From Kribbella sp. NBC_00382 (lineage in GTDB: Bacteria > Actinomycetota > Actinomycetes > Propionibacteriales > Kribbellaceae): DNA of 64,000 nt. Below are positions 42,683 to 50,988 of the stretch, piece by piece. Position numbers and translations under genes: made by a program. Every line of letters begins with the position of its first letter. Within the stretch, counting starts at the first letter, position 1. The notes under the pieces are model-generated. The model worked only from the letters and a program-made list of their open reading frames with translations, was not told the origin of the DNA and made no database searches. The DNA is taken from positions 5,580,001-5,644,000 of the forward strand of contig NZ_CP107954.1 in assembly GCF_036067295.1 (NCBI RefSeq), in the 5' to 3' direction.

Positions 42683-44124
42683 CTGCCCGGCTCAGCCTGA
42701 CAACTCTGCCCGCCGCCCAGCGACCCGCTGTGGTGCCGAGCAAGATCGGCGTCGTCCATCTCGGGCTTGGCGCGTTCCATCGGGCGCACCAGGCGGTGTT
42801 CACCGAGGAGGCGGCGATCCGCACCGGCGAGACCGGCTGGGGGATCAGCGGCATCAGCCAGCGGTCAGCCACAGTCCGCGAGCAGCTCGCTCCACAAGAT
42901 GGCCTGTATTCCGTACTCACGCGTGGGCTGGGCGATCCCAGTCTTCGGGTGATCGGGAGCATTCGCGAGGTGCTGACCGCACCGGAGGACCCGGCGGCCG
43001 TGGTGGCGCGGATCGCGGACCCGGCTGTCTCGGTGGTGACGCTGACCGTTACCGAGAAGGGGTATCGGGCGGCGGCGCAGGGCGGGCTCGATCTGACCGA
43101 TCCGGAGATTCAGGCGGATCTGGCCGGGCGGGCGCCGCGGACTGTGGTGGGGCAGTTGGCGGCTGGGTTGGTACGGCGTGCCGAGACTGGGGCTGGGCCG
43201 CTGACGGTGCTGTCCTGCGACAACTTGGTGGCCAATGGCCCCTTTCTCCGTCGGCTGATGGAGGACTACGCCGCTGCATCGACGGTCGGCAAGCTGTTGG
43301 TGGAGCAGTTGGAGGTCGCTCGGTTCCCGGCCAGCATGGTGGATCGGATCGTTCCGGCGACGACCGACGCCGATCGGGATGAGGCTGCGGCGCTGCTCGG
43401 AGTACGGGATGAGGCGGTGGTTGTTGCGGAGCCGTTCCTGCAGTGGGTGATCGAGGATGACTTCGCGGGGGCTCGGCCGGGCTGGGAGAAGGCGGGGGCC
43501 ATTCTCACGGGTGATGTCGCGCCGTGGGAGCAGGCGAAGCTCCGGATGCTCAACGCGACCCACTCGATGCTCGCGTATCTCGGTGCTTTGCGCGGGTACG
43601 AGACGATCGCCGAGGCTGTGCGCGACGAGGAGTTGGCTGGGCTGGCCAACGAGTTGATGACTATCGACGTGATGCCTACGTTGACGCCGCCGGAGGGGCT
43701 CGATCTGACGGCGTACGGCGCATCTGTGCTGGAGCGGTTCGCGAATCCGGCGCTCAAGCACCGTACGGCGCAGGTGGCGATGGACGGTTCGGTGAAGCTG
43801 CCGGTCCGGTTGCTCGGTACCGTCCGCGATCGCCTCGCCGCCAACGCGGAGCCCAGGCTGGCCGGTCTCGCCGTCGCCGCGTGGATGGTCTACGTCGCCG
43901 GGGGAGTAGATGCCAAGGGCAACGTCCTCGAGCTCGACGACCCGCAGTCCGCCAGGCTCCAAAAAACTCTCGCCGAGTCCGGTGTCGGTCGAGGAACTCA
44001 GCTCAATGGACCTTCGGTCGTCGATGCGTTGCTGGGGGTCGAGACGATCTTCGGCGATGACCTGCGGGACAACACGGTCTTTCGTGAGTTGCTGATCGAC
44101 CAGGTCGGAAGCCTCACCAGGTAA
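42679..44124 (+). CDS. uxuB: Fructuronate reductase / mannitol dehydrogenase family (UxuB-like)
   Basis: The 481-residue polyol-type dehydrogenase has the N-terminal NAD site VHLGLGAFHRAHQAVF and TLTVTEKGY, followed by LSCDNLVANG. The catalytic domain has KLRMLNATHSMLAYLG (Lys, Asn and His of the active site). It most likely reduces D-fructuronate, the UxaC product, to D-mannonate with NADH. Codons in its 5' half are unusually rich in G- and T-ending triplets. Confidence 0.9.
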   Translation: MTARLSLTTLPAAQRPAVVPSKIGVVHLGLGAFHRAHQAVFTEEAAIRTGETGWGISGISQRSATVREQLAPQDGLYSVLTRGLGDPSLRVIGSIREVLTAPEDPAAVVARIADPAVSVVTLTVTEKGYRAAAQGGLDLTDPEIQADLAGRAPRTVVGQLAAGLVRRAETGAGPLTVLSCDNLVANGPFLRRLMEDYAAASTVGKLLVEQLEVARFPASMVDRIVPATTDADRDEAAALLGVRDEAVVVAEPFLQWVIEDDFAGARPGWEKAGAILTGDVAPWEQAKLRMLNATHSMLAYLGALRGYETIAEAVRDEELAGLANELMTIDVMPTLTPPEGLDLTAYGASVLERFANPALKHRTAQVAMDGSVKLPVRLLGTVRDRLAANAEPRLAGLAVAAWMVYVAGGVDAKGNVLELDDPQSARLQKTLAESGVGRGTQLNGPSVVDALLGVETIFGDDLRDNTVFRELLIDQVGSLTR

Positions 44125-44129
44125 AGGCA

Positions 44130-44163
44130 GCGGCCGCCGCGAGATGCTGCTCGCGACGGCCGC
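44130..44163 (+). terminator. Terminator after the uronate operon
   Basis: GCGGCCG-CGCGAG pairs with CTCGCG-CGGCCGC with one mismatch around a six-base loop, five bases after the uxuB-like stop. No U-tract follows. Confidence 0.8.
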
Positions 44164-44208
44164 CTCCTGTGCCCGGCAACCCCTGGGAGAAGCGGCCGGG
44201 TGATCGGG

Positions 44209-45909
44209 TCAGCCGGTGGTGAACTGGCTGTCGGTGTCCAGACCGGCGGCCTTCCATTCAGCGGCGCTGAACCATTGGCCGAACTTCTGGAAGCGATCGG
44301 CCGTCAGGCTGTCCAGGACGTACGTGTTGGCCTTCAGCAGGACCTCACCGGTGGGGATCGCGGCGCCCGAGTTCTGCACCATGCCGGTCGAGGTGGTGCC
44401 GCCGCGCATCGTCACCTTGTTGCCGGTGACCGTCACGTCGCGCAGGAGGTTCAGACCCCAGGGGCCGTTGCCGCGGGTCCGCGACTGGATCGAGATGCCG
44501 TTCACGTTGCCGCTCAGCGTGTTGTTGCGGACCGTCACGTTGGTCGACGTGTTGATGTTGATGCCGCCGCCGTCCCACAGCGACTGGCCCGACCCGCGCC
44601 CGGTGCCGAGCCCGTTCCCGGTGATCGTGTTGTTCTCGATCACGCCGTTACGGCCGATCTCGTAGCGGATCCCGTCCGCGGCGTTGTCGACGATCTGGTT
44701 GTCGCTGAACACCCGGCCGTCGTCGTACGCGTCGCTCCACAGCCCGACGCCGCGGTTCTCCTTGATCAGGTTGCCGCTGACGGCGCCGTTGGTCGACCAG
44801 GTGGTCTTGATGCCACCGGACTCCCAGTCGGCGATCCAGAACCCGTCGGTGTTGTTGCCGCTCACCTGGTTGCCGACGATCCGGCCGTTCGTGGTGCTGT
44901 ACTGGCCGACGCCGAGCTGTCCGTTGGCCCGGATCAGGTTCTTGTCCAGCACCGCGCCGTCCGCGTTCACCAGCATCGCGCCGACCGCGTGGTTCCAGCG
45001 GATGTCGTTGGCGAACACCCGCCAGCCGCTGGCCAGTACGACCGCGCCCGACTGCGGCGCCGAAGCGAAGTGCTCGACCGTCAGGCCGACGATGGCGACG
45101 TTGGTGGCGCCCGACTGGATCGCGGTCGGCGTCTTGGACATCTCCACCGACTGACCGGACGGGTTGTCGCCCAGGTAGACGGCGTTGCCCGCGTAGTCGG
45201 CGTAGAAGGTACCGGCCGCAACCTTGTCGCGGGTCTTCACCCGGGTCAGGTGCTTGCCGTTCACGAAGACCTGCTCCCGCAGATAGCAGATGTTGGCGGC
45301 GTTGTCCTCGCACTGCCCGCTCATCCCGTACGCCGCGGGCAGCACCCCGCGCGTCACCCAGTCACCGTTGTCGGCGGCCCAATTGGTCAGCGGGATGGAC
45401 CCGGTCAGAACGGCGCCCTGGTCGCTGGCGAGCGTCGAGTTCGCCTTCGGCTGCAGGGTGCGGTTGATCCGGTGGACGCCGGCCGAGAAGCAGAACGTCG
45501 TACCGGTCGGGGCCTTGTCGATCACGTCGGCCGCGTTCTGGTCGGTACTGATCGTGGTGCCCTTGCAAGCCGGGGCCAGCGAAGGACCGGCCGGGAACGA
45601 GCCAGGCGGCAGCGTCGTGGTCGGCGGCGCGGTCGGCGTCGGCGTGGCGGTGGGCTTCGTGGTGGTCGGCGTCGCCGTGGGGGTGGCAGAGGTAGCGGTG
45701 GGCGTCGGGGCGGGCGTGGTGGGCACGCTGGGGGTCGGGCGCGGGGTATGGCGGGGCGGCCTCGGTTTGTGGGGCTGATCGCCCGGCAGGATGCCGGACT
45801 TGTCCTGGCCGAATGCGGACGCCAAGTTGCTCCGCGTCCCGGCCACGATCCCCGTCAAGGCGACCGCACCGGCTGCCGCGACGCAGATGATGGTCACTGA
45901 CTTCTTCAC
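44209..45909 (-). CDS. Secreted right-handed beta-helix protein (paralog 2)
   Basis: The GTG at 45909 follows GGAGGGTCGTCA; the longer open frame covers the leader. The 566-residue protein has a signal or anchor helix (KKSVTIICVAAAGAVALTG), then a Thr/Pro-rich linker (about 45-110). The shared module with paired Cys (TTFCFSAGVHRIN, CEDNAANICYLREQVFV) precedes beta-helix turns containing VGLTVEHFAS, NTDGFWIADWESGGIKT and WDGGGININTS. The linker suggests a wall-spanning stalk. The function is unknown; action on polysaccharide is inferred from fold and context. Confidence 0.85.
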   Translation of the reverse strand: MKKSVTIICVAAAGAVALTGIVAGTRSNLASAFGQDKSGILPGDQPHKPRPPRHTPRPTPSVPTTPAPTPTATSATPTATPTTTKPTATPTPTAPPTTTLPPGSFPAGPSLAPACKGTTISTDQNAADVIDKAPTGTTFCFSAGVHRINRTLQPKANSTLASDQGAVLTGSIPLTNWAADNGDWVTRGVLPAAYGMSGQCEDNAANICYLREQVFVNGKHLTRVKTRDKVAAGTFYADYAGNAVYLGDNPSGQSVEMSKTPTAIQSGATNVAIVGLTVEHFASAPQSGAVVLASGWRVFANDIRWNHAVGAMLVNADGAVLDKNLIRANGQLGVGQYSTTNGRIVGNQVSGNNTDGFWIADWESGGIKTTWSTNGAVSGNLIKENRGVGLWSDAYDDGRVFSDNQIVDNAADGIRYEIGRNGVIENNTITGNGLGTGRGSGQSLWDGGGININTSTNVTVRNNTLSGNVNGISIQSRTRGNGPWGLNLLRDVTVTGNKVTMRGGTTSTGMVQNSGAAIPTGEVLLKANTYVLDSLTADRFQKFGQWFSAAEWKAAGLDTDSQFTTG

Positions 45910-46202
45910 TGACGACCCTCCGGGGGTTGGGTACCTATTTCTGCACCCCCCTGGTGCGGCCTTCCCCAGAAGACTACTACCAGCAGTAGTCGTGGCACTA
46001 CGCAAATGGTTGCGTTGGCCCCCCAATACCGACCAGGCCTCCCCGCAAGCAGGGAAATCGGCATTCTTCCGAGTCAGTTGCCCCAGGCGTGCAGAGGTTG
46101 ATATCGGCACACTGTTGCTGGGTGCATCAATTGCGCTCTGTTATCGAAACTGCGCTCCGTGATGCTTGCCCGGGGCATCGGGCTCGGGAGTGTCGTACGG
46201 GC
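45910..46202 (-). promoter_or_regulatory. Leader and promoter region of beta-helix paralog 2
   Basis: This 293-base gap has no gene. It contains the perfect hairpin GACTACT/AGTAGTC (45972-45991), a smaller CGCAA/TTGCG hairpin (46001-46014) and a C6 tract at 45946-45951 (G6 in the leftward transcript). The CCTGGTGCGGCC motif at 45950-45961 is also found near other surface genes here. A GATGC/GCATC hairpin near 46160 may terminate paralog 3. Confidence 0.45.
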
Positions 46203-47927
46203 TCAGCTCGTCGAGAAGCTCCCTGAGGTGTCGAGGCCGGCACTGCGCCAGCCGATGGCGGTGAGCTTGGTACCGAACTTGCTGAACCGCTGCGCGGCCA
46301 GCTTGTCCAGCAGGTAGGTGTTGGCGCTGAAGGTCAGCTGCCCGGCCGGGACCTCGGCGCCGGAGTTCTGGACCATGCCGGTCGCCTGCGTGCCCCCGGT
46401 CATCCCGATCGTGTTGCCGGTGACGTGCACGTTGCGCAGCAGGTACCGGCCCCAGGGACCGTCGCCGCGGGTCCGGGACTGGATCGAGACGCCGTTGACG
46501 TTGCCGGACACGGTGTTGTTCCGGACCGTCACGTTCGACGAGGTGTTGACGTTGATGCCGCCGCCGTCCCACAGCGACGTACCGGAGCCGCGGCCGGTGC
46601 CGAAGCCGTTGCCGGTGACCGTGTTGTTCTCGATCACGCCGTTGCGGCTGATCTCGAACCGGATCCCGTCCGCGGCGTTGCTGACGATCTTGTTGGAGCT
46701 GATCGTCCGGCCGTCGTCGGCGACGTCCGCCCAGAACCCGACGCCCTTGTTCGAGCGGATCAGGTTGGCGCTGACGGTGCCCGACGAGCGCGTCGACTTC
46801 ATCCCGCCGGATTCCCAGTCGGCGATCCAGAAGCCGTCGGTGTTGTTGTACGTGATCACGTTGCGGGTGACGTTCGCCTTCAGCGAGTTGTACTGGCCGA
46901 GGCCGAGCTGCCCGTTGTGGTGCACCAGGTTGCGCTCGACCTTGGTGTTGTTGGCCTTGACCAGCATCAGGCCGACCGACTTGTTCCAGCGGACCTCGTT
47001 CGCCTTCACGGTCCAGTTGGGGCCGGAGACCAGCGCGCCGGCCTGGGCCGGGCTGGCGAAGTGCTCGATGGTCAGCCCGCGGACGGTGACGCCGGGCTGG
47101 TTCGACTCGATCGCGGTCGCCGTCTTGGACATCTCGACCTTGTGTCCGGCCGGGTTGCTGCCCAGGTAGATCGCGTTCGCGGCGTAGTCGGCGAAGAACG
47201 TGCCGGCCTTGACCGCGGCCGCGGAGGCGACCCGGGTCAGGTGGGTGCCGTCCACGAAGACCTGCTCGCGCAGGGAGCAGATGTTCGCCTTGTTGTCCTC
47301 GCACTGCCCGGCCTTCCCGTACGCCGAGGGAAGCGCACCGTGGTTGACCCAGCGCGTACCTGACTTGGCCCAACTGGTGAGGGGCACCGAGCCGGTCAGT
47401 ACCGCGCGGGCGGAGCTGGCGATCGTCATGTTCGCCTTCGGCCGGATCGTCTGACTGATCCGGTGCAGACCTGAGGCGAAGCAGACTGTTGAACCGGCTG
47501 GCTGCGAGTTGACCACTGCCTGGGCGTTCTGGCCGGGCTTGATCAGCACGCCGCTACAAGGACCAGCGACGGCTGGGCCTGCGTCGGTCTCGCCGATCGT
47601 GGGCTCGGTCTTGGCCGGCGGTGTCTCCGGCTCGGCCTTGGCCGTCTTGCTGGGAACAGGCTTCTTGCTCGGGACAACCTTCTTCGGCGGTGCGACCGTC
47701 GGGGGCTTGCTCGAGACGGTGCCAGGGGCCTGGGTCGGTTTCGCAGTCGGGTGTTTCGAGGGGAGGACTGCCGATCCGGACGGGCCGTTCTGGGCCGTTT
47801 CGCGTGACTTCTCGGCCGATGCCGCGTTCTTGAGATGAGAGATCACTGGGTAGGCGACTGTAACGACGGCCAGCGCCATGGCGATAAGGGCAGCGAATAG
47901 CACCCTTCTCGACTTAATCCTGCTCAA
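46203..47927 (-). CDS. Membrane-anchored right-handed beta-helix protein (paralog 3)
   Basis: The TTG at 47927 has GGAGGG four bases upstream, as in paralog 2; ATG 47963 is an alternative without a spaced ribosome site. The 574-residue product begins LSRIKSRRVLFAALIAMALAVVTVAYPV, here split by an N-terminal anchor, and has a Lys/Pro/Thr linker to about residue 125. The Cys-bearing module (CFASGLHRISQTIRPK, CEDNKANICSLREQVFV) and the beta-helix domain with NTDGFWIADWESGGMKS follow. It is divergent from a glycosyltransferase gene. The function is unknown. Confidence 0.83.
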   Translation of the reverse strand: MSRIKSRRVLFAALIAMALAVVTVAYPVISHLKNAASAEKSRETAQNGPSGSAVLPSKHPTAKPTQAPGTVSSKPPTVAPPKKVVPSKKPVPSKTAKAEPETPPAKTEPTIGETDAGPAVAGPCSGVLIKPGQNAQAVVNSQPAGSTVCFASGLHRISQTIRPKANMTIASSARAVLTGSVPLTSWAKSGTRWVNHGALPSAYGKAGQCEDNKANICSLREQVFVDGTHLTRVASAAAVKAGTFFADYAANAIYLGSNPAGHKVEMSKTATAIESNQPGVTVRGLTIEHFASPAQAGALVSGPNWTVKANEVRWNKSVGLMLVKANNTKVERNLVHHNGQLGLGQYNSLKANVTRNVITYNNTDGFWIADWESGGMKSTRSSGTVSANLIRSNKGVGFWADVADDGRTISSNKIVSNAADGIRFEISRNGVIENNTVTGNGFGTGRGSGTSLWDGGGINVNTSSNVTVRNNTVSGNVNGVSIQSRTRGDGPWGRYLLRNVHVTGNTIGMTGGTQATGMVQNSGAEVPAGQLTFSANTYLLDKLAAQRFSKFGTKLTAIGWRSAGLDTSGSFSTS

Positions 47928-48022
47928 AGCACCCTCCGGGTGTCTCGGCGCGCGGTAGTTCATCCCCAGGTGCGGCCTGTCAAGTACCTGTTGTCACCAC
48001 TACGAGACTTAAGGTGGTGTCC

Positions 48023-49246
48023 ATGCGGGTCGCCATGTTGCACAACCGTTACCGTTCGGGTCAACCCAGTGGCGAGAACACCGTGGTTGATCAAACGGCT
48101 GATTTTTTGCGTAGTTCAGGACATGAAGTTGAGATCTATGCGCAGCACAGCGACGACATTGCGCAAATGAGCCGAAAAGATCGCGCGCTGTTACCGGTCC
48201 GCTCCGTTTGGTCATTCGCCGCCGAACGCGATTTAACATTCCGATTGCAATCCGCGCGTCCGGACATCGTGCATGTGCACAACACTTTTCCGCTGTTCAG
48301 CCCTTCGGTACTGCGGGCCGCGGCCCGCCAGGACCTTCCGATCGTCGCCACGTTGCACAATTTCCGGCTGATGTGCGCCAACGGAGTGCTGCAGCGCGAC
48401 GGCGGCCCCTGCGAGTCCTGTGTCGGCAAGATCCCGTGGCGTGGCGCGGTCCACGGCTGCTACCGCGACTCGAAGGTGCAGAGCCTCCCGCTCGTCGCCG
48501 GGATCACCGTGCACAACACCCTCCATACCTGGCAGCGGTACGTCACCACGCTGATCGCGCCGTCGGAGTTCGTCCGGTCGAGATACATCGCTGGCGGGTT
48601 CGACGCCGATCGGATCGTGGTGAAGCCTCACGCGGTTCCACACGACGGCGTAGTACGGGAAGGTGCGGGGGATGGCGTCGTCTTCCTCGGACGGCTGACC
48701 GAGGAGAAGGGCTTCGCCGACCTGTTGAAGGCCTGGGACTCGTCGCTGGGGGAGCTCAAGGTCATCGGCGACGGTCCGCTCAGGGCTGAGGCGGAGGAGC
48801 GGGCCAGTCGCGACTCGTCGGTCAAGGTGCTCGGTGCGCTGCCGTGGGCCGAGTGCATGGAGGTACTACGGTCCGCGCGCGCCCTCGTAGTACCGGCTCG
48901 GTCGTATGAGACGTTCGGACTCGTGGTGATCGAGGCGTTCGCGAACGGAGTACCGGTGGTGGCGTCCCGAATCGGGGCGCTGGCGGAGCTCGTCGAGGAC
49001 GGCGAGACCGGCGCGCTGGTCGCTCCCGGCGACACGGAGGAGCTCCGAAAGGCCCTGGGGTTGCTCACCGAGCCGGCGACTTCGATAGCCTTCGGCCAAC
49101 GAGCACGTCAGGTCTATCTCGACCGCTTCACTCCGGAGCGCGACTTGACGGCCACGGAGAGGATCTACACCGATGCGATCGCGCGGCACGCGGCCGACCC
49201 ACGGACCGGCCCGCGCAGCCAGGCACGCCGCCCGGCGAATAGCTAG
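48023..49246 (+). CDS. GT4-family glycosyltransferase
   Basis: The ATG at 48023 lies five bases after AAGGTGG; GTG codons at 48014 and 48017 are alternatives. The 407-residue GT-B enzyme has an N-terminal acceptor half with HNRYRSGQPSGENTVV and DIVHVHNTFPLFSP. The nucleotide-sugar half has VVFLGRLTEEKGFADLL and the retaining motif PARSYETFGLVVIEAFA. The first 300 bases are clearly less GC-rich than the surroundings. It probably extends the exopolysaccharide repeat unit. Confidence 0.9.
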   Translation: MRVAMLHNRYRSGQPSGENTVVDQTADFLRSSGHEVEIYAQHSDDIAQMSRKDRALLPVRSVWSFAAERDLTFRLQSARPDIVHVHNTFPLFSPSVLRAAARQDLPIVATLHNFRLMCANGVLQRDGGPCESCVGKIPWRGAVHGCYRDSKVQSLPLVAGITVHNTLHTWQRYVTTLIAPSEFVRSRYIAGGFDADRIVVKPHAVPHDGVVREGAGDGVVFLGRLTEEKGFADLLKAWDSSLGELKVIGDGPLRAEAEERASRDSSVKVLGALPWAECMEVLRSARALVVPARSYETFGLVVIEAFANGVPVVASRIGALAELVEDGETGALVAPGDTEELRKALGLLTEPATSIAFGQRARQVYLDRFTPERDLTATERIYTDAIARHAADPRTGPRSQARRPANS

Positions 49247-49280
49247 GCGAGTGGCGATTACTCGGTGTAAGGTCAGCCCA

Positions 49281-49298
49281 GACGTGGGGGGTCACGTC
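49281..49298 (+). other. Hairpin with G-tract loop upstream of the first cytidylyltransferase
   Basis: GACGTG and CACGTC pair around a GGGGGT loop in the 160-base leader between the glycosyltransferase and the cytidylyltransferase. It may be a transcript hairpin or a palindromic operator. Confidence 0.4.
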
Positions 49299-49406
49299 GG
49301 TCATTGGTGGGACCCGGTTGTCGGTATGTTCACCGGGAGTTCGTCTTTCAACTCGCCCGGGGGGCGATGGGGCAGGGCCCGCGGGGGCTCAGTGGGGGAG
49401 TACAAG

Positions 49407-49826
49407 GTGCCGCAACGCATCGGTTATCTGATCGGGGTCTTCGACCTGTTCCACGTCGGCCATCTGGACGTGCTGGAGCGGGCGAAGCAGCAGTGTGACC
49501 ATCTCGTCGTCGGTGTGCTCACCGACGACTGGGCGGTCGACGCCTGGGGTGCGCGACCGTTCGTGCCGATCGTCGAGCGGGCGCAGATTGTCGAGCAGTT
49601 ACGCTGCGTAGACGAGATCGTCGTGGTGGACGGGGTCGAGGCGGCCCTCGAGTTCGCCGACGGCGTCGTCTTCGCCGCGGACGGTACCGACGGAGTGCTC
49701 GGTCCTGATGAGCTGGACGGGATTCCGGCCGGCCGGGTCAGCGTGCTGACGTCCGGACGCGGTTCCCGGAGCCAGATCCTGCGTGCCGCGATCGACCAGC
49801 GGCAGTCACGCAGTTCGGTCGCATGA
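49407..49826 (+). CDS. Cytidylyltransferase-like protein (divergent)
   Basis: The GTG at 49407 follows GGGGGAG with six-base spacing; GTG 49392 is possible. The 139-residue protein has the HxGH motif as GVFDLFHVGHLDVLERAK and the PFVPIVERAQIV loop of glycerol-3-phosphate-type cytidylyltransferases. The C-terminal RTxGISTS-like site instead reads TSGRGSRSQILR. The altered site suggests a different alcohol phosphate or a weakened enzyme. It is coupled (ATGA) to a CDP-alcohol phosphatidyltransferase. Confidence 0.8.
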   Translation: MPQRIGYLIGVFDLFHVGHLDVLERAKQQCDHLVVGVLTDDWAVDAWGARPFVPIVERAQIVEQLRCVDEIVVVDGVEAALEFADGVVFAADGTDGVLGPDELDGIPAGRVSVLTSGRGSRSQILRAAIDQRQSRSSVA

Positions 49827-50572
49827 GCCGGCGCTCCATCGGAGACGTCGTCGGCGAACTTTCGCGCGCCCAGAAGCCGTCCGCCGGCACCCCGGCGTAC
49901 TCGCGCTTCGTGAACCGGCGGATCGGCCGGTACCTGGCCGCGGGTGCGTTCCTGGCCGGCCGGACGCCGAACCAGATCAGCCTGACCAGCGGGTTCTGCT
50001 CACTCGTCGGCATCGTTCTCATTGCCACCATCTCGCCGAGCCTCCCGCTTGCGCTTGCGGTGACCGTCTTGCTGGTGCTCGGCTACGCGTTCGATTCCGC
50101 CGACGGGCAGTTGGCCCGGTTGCGTGGTGGCGGCTCCCCGCTGGGTGAGTGGCTGGACCATATGATCGACTGCGTCAAGATCGCCTTGCTGCACAGCGCA
50201 GTACTGATCTCGTTCTACCGGTTCGATGCCTTCAGCAACGAGCTGGTGCTGCTCATCCCGCTCGCTTATCTGTGCGTTTCGGCGGTGCTGTTCTTCGGGC
50301 TGATCCTGATCGACCAGCTTCGCCGCCGGCATGGCGCGAGCACGGCCAACGTGCGCGGTGACTCCGTGCTGAAGTCGTTGTTGATAGCACCGACCGACTA
50401 CGGCGTACTCTGCCTGGTCTTCCTGACCTTCGGCTGGCCGCGGCTGTTCACCACCCTGTACGGCCTGTTGCTGGTCGCGAACCTGCTCTTCCTGCTGGCC
50501 GCGATCGCCAAGTGGTACAGGGAAATGGCCGCGCTGCAGCCGGCTCCGCGCAGTACCGGGGTGAACGGCTGA
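49823..50572 (+). CDS. CDP-alcohol phosphatidyltransferase family membrane enzyme
   Basis: The 249-residue polytopic protein has the complete family signature: Asp-x2-Asp-Gly-x2-Ala-Arg-x8-Gly-x3-Asp-x3-Asp in DSADGQLARLRGGGSPLGE and the WLDHMID that follows (about residues 92-117). About six TM helices are visible. These enzymes join a CDP-activated alcohol to a second alcohol with release of CMP. Placed between two cytidylyltransferases inside a polysaccharide locus, it may build a phosphodiester-linked headgroup or substituent. Confidence 0.88.
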   Translation: MSRRSIGDVVGELSRAQKPSAGTPAYSRFVNRRIGRYLAAGAFLAGRTPNQISLTSGFCSLVGIVLIATISPSLPLALAVTVLLVLGYAFDSADGQLARLRGGGSPLGEWLDHMIDCVKIALLHSAVLISFYRFDAFSNELVLLIPLAYLCVSAVLFFGLILIDQLRRRHGASTANVRGDSVLKSLLIAPTDYGVLCLVFLTFGWPRLFTTLYGLLLVANLLFLLAAIAKWYREMAALQPAPRSTGVNG

Positions 50573-50988
50573 TGGGCGTCGTCGGGTATGCGCCCGGGGT
50601 CTACGACATGTTCCACATCGGCCACCTGAACATCCTGCGCCGGGCCAGCGAGCACTGCGACTACCTGATCGCCGGCGTGGTCGAGGACGACGTGGTGACC
50701 AGGATCAAGGGCCGTCGGCCGGTCGTCCCGCACGACGAGCGGATGGAGGTCGTCCGGGCGATCGGCCTGGTCGACGAGGTGGTCAGCGACTGGTCCAGCG
50801 ACAAGTTCGAGATGTGGAAGCAGTTGCGCTACGACGTGCTCTTCAAAGGTGACGACTGGAAAGGCACCGAGAAGGGGCAGCGGCTGGAGAAGCTGCTCGG
50901 CGAGGTCGGTGCCAGCGTGCACTACTTCCCGTACACCGCCTCCACTTCCAGTACGGATCTCCGCAGGCTCCTGGAGGGGACGCTCTGA
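50572..50988 (+). CDS. Glycerol-3-phosphate cytidylyltransferase-like (TagD/RfaE type)
   Basis: The ATG at 50572 overlaps the previous stop (TGATG). The 138-residue protein keeps all family motifs: GVYDMFHIGHLNILRRA, VPHDERMEVVRAIG, FKGDDWKGTEKG and the catalytic-loop signature TASTSSTDLRR. It should make a CDP-alcohol (glycerol, ribitol or similar) from CTP and the alcohol phosphate. Its end overlaps the next glycosyltransferase start. Confidence 0.9.
   Translation: MGVVGYAPGVYDMFHIGHLNILRRASEHCDYLIAGVVEDDVVTRIKGRRPVVPHDERMEVVRAIGLVDEVVSDWSSDKFEMWKQLRYDVLFKGDDWKGTEKGQRLEKLLGEVGASVHYFPYTASTSSTDLRRLLEGTL

Noticed and set aside
44200..45900. A 566-codon plus-strand open frame opposite beta-helix paralog 2
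   Set aside because: It mirrors the beta-helix gene and has Arg/Val-rich low-complexity sequence. The same shadow appears opposite the other paralogs.
48014..48022. GTG starts for the first GT4 gene
   Set aside because: They overlap the AAGGTGG ribosome site itself; ATG 48023 has proper spacing.
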